Assembly (NCBI GenBank): GCA_015067825.1
Contig: SVLQ01000014.1
Coordinates: 1-64,000 of the forward strand
Direction of reading: 5' to 3'
From: Oscillospiraceae bacterium
GTDB lineage: Bacteria; Bacillota; Clostridia; Oscillospirales; QAMX01
Length of the DNA stretch: 64,000 bases
The notes under the pieces are model-generated. The model did not search any database, was not told the origin of the DNA, and saw only the letters and a list, made by a program, of their open reading frames with translations. How positions within the stretch are numbered: the first letter of the stretch is position 1; every line of letters starts with the position of its first letter. Positions 59,613 through 64,000 of the stretch are shown here, piece by piece. The position numbers were made by a program, and so were the translations under genes.

Positions 59613-61982
59613 ATGGAACAGACAAATCCGACCTTTTCCCGCCGGATCGCCCCACCCGACCAAGGGCTGACCGCCGCCGAGGTCAACGAGCGCTACGCCC
59701 GCGGGCTTGCCAACACGCCCGTTTCCTCGCCGACCAAATCGGTGCGGCAGATCATTCTCTCCAACGTCCTCACCTATTTTAACTGCATCTTTTTCGTACT
59801 GGCTGCCGCGCTCATTGCCGTCGGCTCGTTCCACAACCTGACGTTTTTGTTCGTCGTCGTGGTCAACACGGTCATCGGCATCGTGCAGGAGCTCAACGCC
59901 AAGAAAACGCTGGACAAGCTCACGCTGCTCTCCCAGCCGCACGCCACCGTCGTGCGCGAGGGGCAGACCTTCCCCGTCGAGACCGCCGCACTTGTCCTCG
60001 ACGACATCGTCTGTTTTTCCGCCGGCAATCAGATCTGCGCCGACGCGGTCGTCGTCGACGGCGAGGTGCAGGTCAACGAATCGCTGATCACCGGCGAGGC
60101 CGACGAGATCGTCAAGCGCGCCGACGACGAGCTGCTCTCCGGCAGTTTCGTTATTTCCGGCTCGTGCCGCGCACGGCTGACGCGCGTCGGTGCCGAATCG
60201 TTTGTTTCACGGCTGACCTTAGAAGCCAAAAAACACAAGAAAAAGCAGGCCCCCGGCATGATGCGCTCGCTGACGCGCCTCGTGCAGGTCATCGGCATTG
60301 CCATCATTCCCATGGGTGTTGCGATCCTTTTGCGCCAGCATTTGCTTTTGGAGCTTCCGATCCGCGAAAACGTGGAAAAAACGACTGCCGCGCTGATCGG
60401 CATGATCCCCGAGGGGCTCTACCTGCTCGCCAACGTCGCACTTGCCGTCAGCGTGGTCAAGCTCGCCAAACAGCGCACGCTCGTCCACGACCTCACCTGC
60501 ATCGAAACGCTGGCCAGAGTCGACGTTTTGTGCGTGGACAAGACCGGTACGATCACCGAGCCGACGATGAAGGTCGACGAGCTGATCTCGCTCTCGCCCG
60601 ACTACGCCGAACCGCGCCTGACCGCGCTGATGGCCGATTTCGTCGGCAACATGAGCGTTGACAACGCAACGATGAAGGCGCTTTCCGAGCGCTTTAAGAA
60701 GGCATCCTACCGCCGTGCCAAGCAGACCAAGCCCTTCTCCTCAACAACCAAAACAAGCAGCGTTTCCTTCGGCGAAAGCGAGACCTACCTGCTCGGTGCG
60801 CCGGAATTTCTGCTCCGGGAGGGCTACGAAGTTTGGCGCGAGCACGTCGAGCCCCACGCGCAAAAAGGTGCGCGCGTTCTGATGCTCGCCCTGCTCGACC
60901 ACGATGGGATCTTGACACCGCTGGCGCTCGTGCTGCTCTCGAACCGCCTGCGCATCAACGCCAAGGAAACGTTTTCGTATTTTGTGGAGCAGGGTGTTGC
61001 GATCAAGGTCATCTCCGGCGACAACCCGCTCACCGTCTCGGCCGCAGCCGCGGCGGCCGGTATCCCCAACGCCGACTGCGCGATCGACCTCTCGGCGATC
61101 AAGAGCGACGAAGAGCTTGCCCATGCCGCCGAGGAGTACACCGTGTTCGGCCGCGTCACCCCTGACCAAAAGCGCCGGCTGGTGCAGCATCTAAAGGCCG
61201 CCAAGCACACCGTCGCCATGACCGGTGACGGCGTCAACGACGTGCTCGCGCTCAAAGAGGCCGACTGCAGCGTGGCGATGGCCTCGGGCAGCGACGTCGC
61301 CTGTCAGGTCTCGCACCTCGTCCTGCTCGATTCCGACTTTTCGGCGATGCCCGCCGTCGTCCGCGAGGGACGGCAGGTCATCAACAACCTCGAACGCTCG
61401 GCCTCGCTCTTTTTGGTCAAGAACATCTTTTCCTTCGTGCTTTCGCTGATCTCTATCTTCGCCGTGTTTGCCTACCCGCTCACACCGTCGCAGATCTCGC
61501 TGATCAGTATGGTCACGATCGGCATTCCCGCCTTCTGCCTCGCGCTGGAGAAAAACGAAAACCGTGTCCGCGGGAAGTTTTTGCGCAACGTGATCTTCCG
61601 CGCGCTGCCCGCAGCTGTGACCGATCTCTTCGTCATCGGCGGCGTGCTGCTCTTCGTTTCCGCCTTCTCGCTCACAGATGCCACCGCCACCACGATCGCC
61701 ACCCTCTTGATGAGCTTCGTCGGATTTGCAATGATCGTGCGGATTTCTTTGCCCTTCAACAAGCTGCGCGCCGCCCTGCTTGCTGCCCTCGTCGTGATTT
61801 TCTTCGCCGCGATCCTCTTGATGCCGAAATTCTTTACGCTTTCCGCGCTTGATCTGCGCGGTTGGCTGATCCTCGTCGTATTCACCCTACTGATCCCGTC
61901 GGTGTTCTTCGCCGCCAACTACGCGCTGAATTTCACGGCCAAAAAATACCGCGAGATCCGCGCCAAGCTCAGAGACGAATAA
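59613..61982 (+). CDS. P-type cation-transporting ATPase (CtpE-like)
   Basis: A 789-residue pump. It has the actuator motif TGE in 'LITGEADEIVK', the ion-site helix 'GMIPEGLYLL', the phosphorylated D309 in 'VDKTGT', and the hinge 'TGDGVNDVLALKEADC'. About eight to ten membrane helices are present and there is no N-terminal metal-binding domain, so it is not a heavy-metal type; it resembles the CtpE-like calcium/unknown-cation group. The ATG at 59613 is preferred to a TTG two codons earlier because GGAGG is 8 bases away. A small membrane protein follows. Confidence 0.92.
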   Translation: MEQTNPTFSRRIAPPDQGLTAAEVNERYARGLANTPVSSPTKSVRQIILSNVLTYFNCIFFVLAAALIAVGSFHNLTFLFVVVVNTVIGIVQELNAKKTLDKLTLLSQPHATVVREGQTFPVETAALVLDDIVCFSAGNQICADAVVVDGEVQVNESLITGEADEIVKRADDELLSGSFVISGSCRARLTRVGAESFVSRLTLEAKKHKKKQAPGMMRSLTRLVQVIGIAIIPMGVAILLRQHLLLELPIRENVEKTTAALIGMIPEGLYLLANVALAVSVVKLAKQRTLVHDLTCIETLARVDVLCVDKTGTITEPTMKVDELISLSPDYAEPRLTALMADFVGNMSVDNATMKALSERFKKASYRRAKQTKPFSSTTKTSSVSFGESETYLLGAPEFLLREGYEVWREHVEPHAQKGARVLMLALLDHDGILTPLALVLLSNRLRINAKETFSYFVEQGVAIKVISGDNPLTVSAAAAAAGIPNADCAIDLSAIKSDEELAHAAEEYTVFGRVTPDQKRRLVQHLKAAKHTVAMTGDGVNDVLALKEADCSVAMASGSDVACQVSHLVLLDSDFSAMPAVVREGRQVINNLERSASLFLVKNIFSFVLSLISIFAVFAYPLTPSQISLISMVTIGIPAFCLALEKNENRVRGKFLRNVIFRALPAAVTDLFVIGGVLLFVSAFSLTDATATTIATLLMSFVGFAMIVRISLPFNKLRAALLAALVVIFFAAILLMPKFFTLSALDLRGWLILVVFTLLIPSVFFAANYALNFTAKKYREIRAKLRDE

Positions 61983-61991
61983 GGAGGCCAC

Positions 61992-62597
61992 ATGACCAAG
62001 CTGCAATCCTTCCTCAAGACTCAGGACGATATCATCGCCGCTGACCGCGCGCAAACGCTGGTCGCCCTCGGGCTGACCGAAAAAGAGTACGCCCCCGATA
62101 ACCTCCCCTCGCGCGAATACCCCCAGGAGGAGTTGGTCGACGGCGAAAAACGCTACTACCGCGAGGTAGCCATTTCTGTCACCGACGAGGAATACGCCCA
62201 GATTCTGGCCAAAACCGCCGCAGTTGAGGCCATCCGCCAGAAAAATACCGCCGAACAGGCAAAAAAGCGTCCTGCCAAGACCGAAAAGCAATGGCTGCCG
62301 ATTTTCAAGCTGCCCGAGCAGCGCGATGAAAACGGCCGTCCGATCGTTTTGGAGGAGACGGGAAAGTGCAAGCTCGCGTTTTTGCTGCGCGTGCTCGCCC
62401 TCGCGATCCTCGCCGTCGGGCTCATCAGCGGACTCGTTTTGCTCAATGACAGCGTTTTCTCCTTCCTGACCACGGCGATCGCCACGGTCGTTGAAGTTCT
62501 GCTGCTCTACGCGGTGGCTGAGATCTTGGACTATCTCGCCACCTTGAGCGCCGTCGCAAAGCAAGGGTATCATTACCGCGAAACGACCAAAAAATAA
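61992..62597 (+). CDS. Hypothetical membrane protein
   Basis: A 201-residue protein. The first 125 residues are soluble and charged, with a Lys/Gln-rich helix ('AVEAIRQKNTAEQAKKRP'). Two hydrophobic helices follow (about 128-150 and 155-178), and a short basic tail. GGAGG overlaps the end of the P-type ATPase gene and the ATG comes 9 bases after its stop, so the two are probably expressed together. No family recognised; it may assist the pump. Confidence 0.75.
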   Translation: MTKLQSFLKTQDDIIAADRAQTLVALGLTEKEYAPDNLPSREYPQEELVDGEKRYYREVAISVTDEEYAQILAKTAAVEAIRQKNTAEQAKKRPAKTEKQWLPIFKLPEQRDENGRPIVLEETGKCKLAFLLRVLALAILAVGLISGLVLLNDSVFSFLTTAIATVVEVLLLYAVAEILDYLATLSAVAKQGYHYRETTKK

Positions 62598-62616
62598 CCG
62601 ATCACGGAGAACATAC

Positions 62617-63297
62617 ATGGATATCACACTGCACGCCGTCGACGTCGGTGCGGGCAAGCCACTCGTTTTGCTCCACGGCAACGGCGAATCGAGCGAATAT
62701 TTCACCCACCAGCTCGCCGTTTTTCCGGCATCCCGCCGCGTGATCGCCGTCGATACGCGCGGCCACGGCAAGTCGCCGCGCGGCACAGCCCCCTTTACCC
62801 TCGCACAATTTGCTGAAGATCTGCGCGAGCTGCTCGACCAAAAAGGCATTGAAAAAGCCGACCTCCTCGGATTTTCCGACGGCGGCAACATCGCCATGCT
62901 GTTCGCGCTCAAGTACCCGGAGCGCGTTGACCGCCTCATTTTAAACGGCGCAAATCTTTACCCGCGCGGTGTCAAGCTCGCCGTGCAGCTGCCGGTCGTT
63001 TTGGGTTACGGCATCGTTTCGCTGATTGCGAAGTTCGATAAAAAGGCAGTCGCAAAAAAAGAGATCCTCGGCCTGATGGTCCGCGAACCGCATATCGACC
63101 CCAAATCGCTCGCCGCACTCCCCCACCAAACACTCGTCATCGTCGGCGACAGAGACATGATCCGCCACCGCCATTCCAAGCTGATCGCCGATTCGATCCC
63201 CAACGCCAAATTCGTCATCCTTCCCGGCAGCCACTTCATCGCCGCCGAGGAAAGCGCGGAGTTCAACCGCGCAGTCGAAGCGTTTTTGGCGGAATAA
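62617..63297 (+). CDS. Alpha/beta-hydrolase
   Basis: A 226-residue enzyme of the alpha/beta-hydrolase fold. The oxyanion region is 'LLHGNGESSEYF', the nucleophile S87 lies in 'GFSDGG', the acid is probably the Asp in 'VIVGDRDMI', and the base is H206 in 'PGSHFIAAEE'. No signal peptide. It starts 19 bases after the small membrane protein. Substrate not predictable. Confidence 0.9.
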   Translation: MDITLHAVDVGAGKPLVLLHGNGESSEYFTHQLAVFPASRRVIAVDTRGHGKSPRGTAPFTLAQFAEDLRELLDQKGIEKADLLGFSDGGNIAMLFALKYPERVDRLILNGANLYPRGVKLAVQLPVVLGYGIVSLIAKFDKKAVAKKEILGLMVREPHIDPKSLAALPHQTLVIVGDRDMIRHRHSKLIADSIPNAKFVILPGSHFIAAEESAEFNRAVEAFLAE

Positions 63298-63365
63298 GCG
63301 GTTGTCCGACGTTCTCCAATTTTCCGCCCAACAGTATTCTCCCGGTCTGCCATATCGTTTCAAGC

Positions 63366-63408
63366 AAAAACTCCGTCAGAAACAGTTGCTTCTGACGGAG
63401 TTTTCTTT
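63366..63408. terminator. Bidirectional terminator
   Basis: AAAACTCCGTCAGAA and TTCTGACGGAGTTTT with a short loop, A- and T-flanked. It separates the alpha/beta-hydrolase gene from the convergent oxidoreductase gene. Confidence 0.92.
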
Positions 63409-63412
63409 TCGT

Positions 63413-64000
63413 TTATTGCATGCCCGGCCGCAAAACCGTATCGGCAAAGCGTTTCCGCACCGCTTCGTAAACGCCTTCTTCCACCTCGGGCGTGCCGTTT
63501 TTCGAGGTCGGCAAGCGGAACTCTGCCGGTGTCCGCGGATCGGTGCAGTAGTGATCGCTGCGGTATTTTTCCCGGACAATTTTGTCCCGAAGATCCGGGA
63601 CCTCGTACGGCACGCCTTTGTCAACGATCGAACGAAACGCCAGCAAACCGGGGAGCGCCATATCCAGCGCGCGGTATACGTCGATGCTGTATTTTTTGCC
63701 CTCTTCATCGCCCAAAATCGCGCCGATGAAATATCCGAACGCCGCAAAATCGCCGTTTTCCACACCGCCGCGCGTTCCTTCCGGGCGATACCGATACGCT
63801 CGGTGGGCAAGCGCAATCTCCTGTTCATCGAACGAAAATCCACCCGTATAGCGGAGCGAATCGAGATGCGAGGTCGTCCCTTCCAGAGTTCCCTTCGAGC
63901 CGATCACGCGGAAGCTCGCTTCATACGGATGCTTCAGGTTGCCGTTTAGGCTTCTGGCGATACCGCCGTTATCCAGCTCCATCACTTCCATGCCGGCGCT
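63413..64000 (-). CDS. Gfo/Idh/MocA-family oxidoreductase, C-terminal part (runs off the window)
   Basis: The minus-strand frame is open to the window edge, so only about 195 C-terminal residues are seen. They match the substrate-binding half of Gfo/Idh/MocA dehydrogenases ('MELDNGGIARSLNGNLKHP...FRVIGSKGTLEG'), which oxidise or reduce sugars and related polyols. The N-terminal NAD(P)-binding domain lies beyond position 64000. The substrate cannot be assigned. Confidence 0.82.
   Translation of the reverse strand, partial: SAGMEVMELDNGGIARSLNGNLKHPYEASFRVIGSKGTLEGTTSHLDSLRYTGGFSFDEQEIALAHRAYRYRPEGTRGGVENGDFAAFGYFIGAILGDEEGKKYSIDVYRALDMALPGLLAFRSIVDKGVPYEVPDLRDKIVREKYRSDHYCTDPRTPAEFRLPTSKNGTPEVEEGVYEAVRKRFADTVLRPGMQ

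Noticed and set aside
1-64000. CRISPR arrays, insertion sequences, phage genes, rRNA
   Set aside because: No regularly spaced repeats, transposase or integrase motifs, phage structural genes or rRNA segments were seen; the only repeats found are the tRNA-linked and SLH ones.

Overview
The window is a gene-dense, GC-rich stretch (high-50s percent by eye) of a bacterial chromosome. The gene content points to an anaerobic Bacillota/Clostridia lineage, probably of the Oscillospirales type. The reasons are a YceD-L32 pair, a DUF512 radical-SAM protein next to Der and PlsY, an ECF-transporter S component behind a tetrahydrofolate riboswitch, a T-box leader, SLH-domain surface proteins, C-GCAxxG-C-C and AcnX redox/dehydratase proteins, and many consensus TTGACA-17-TATAAT promoters. 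The taxonomic call is an inference; no rRNA is present.

Layout. 0-5.1 kb (mostly minus strand): a membrane-anchored RCC1 propeller protein, a BNR/sialidase-like protein, a GNAT acetyltransferase and a HAD phosphatase. 5.2-9.7 kb (plus): core genes yceD, rpmF, a PDZ/radical-SAM DUF512 protein, der and plsY, then tRNA-Leu(CAA). 9.7-14.4 kb: an accessory patch with duplicated tRNA-adjacent repeats, an AT-rich GNAT gene, pepT, the deletion remnant of an iron-sulfur aldo/keto reductase, an intact relative of it, and an AT-rich P-loop kinase. 14.5-21.9 kb: a lone eutH, an ECF S component under a THF riboswitch, a glyoxalase-family protein, a two-HTH XRE regulator, and an operon of an old-yellow-enzyme flavoprotein with two aconitase-X subunits. 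21.9-24.9 kb: a membrane LuxR-type regulator beside an orphan ABC solute-binding lipoprotein. 25.2-33.9 kb: a one-direction cluster of three unrecognised small proteins, two SLH surface proteins, an Ig-like tail-anchored protein and two zinc-ribbon proteins. 34.1-39.5 kb: tagaturonate epimerase, aldo/keto reductase, oligoendopeptidase F, HD-domain and C-GCAxxG-C-C proteins. 39.5-42.8 kb (minus): GH43, an S51 peptidase and an unknown lipoprotein.

42.9-51.8 kb (minus) is the best-defined unit: an aromatic amino-acid operon in the order aroF, tyrA, aroB, aroA, aroC, pheA, a fused aroE-aroK, aroQ and a small P-loop kinase. It covers every step from DAHP synthase to chorismate plus the Phe and Tyr branches. 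Its leader encodes a short peptide with nine Phe/Tyr codons in twelve, followed by a terminator, which is the design of a transcription attenuator. About 8 kb away, a T-box whose specifier reads UUC (Phe) precedes paaK and a tandem ACT-domain gene, so two different RNA sensors of aromatic amino-acid supply lie close together. Between them is a YtrA-type GntR/ABC operon with two lipoproteins. The right end holds a P-type ATPase, a small membrane protein, an alpha/beta hydrolase and a truncated Gfo/Idh/MocA oxidoreductase.

The regulatory RNAs (THF riboswitch, aromatic attenuator, Phe T-box) are read directly from sequence motifs and pairings. The OYE-AcnX operon, the LuxR/solute-binding pair and the SLH/Ig/zinc-ribbon cluster are the least explained parts and the best candidates for undescribed biology.
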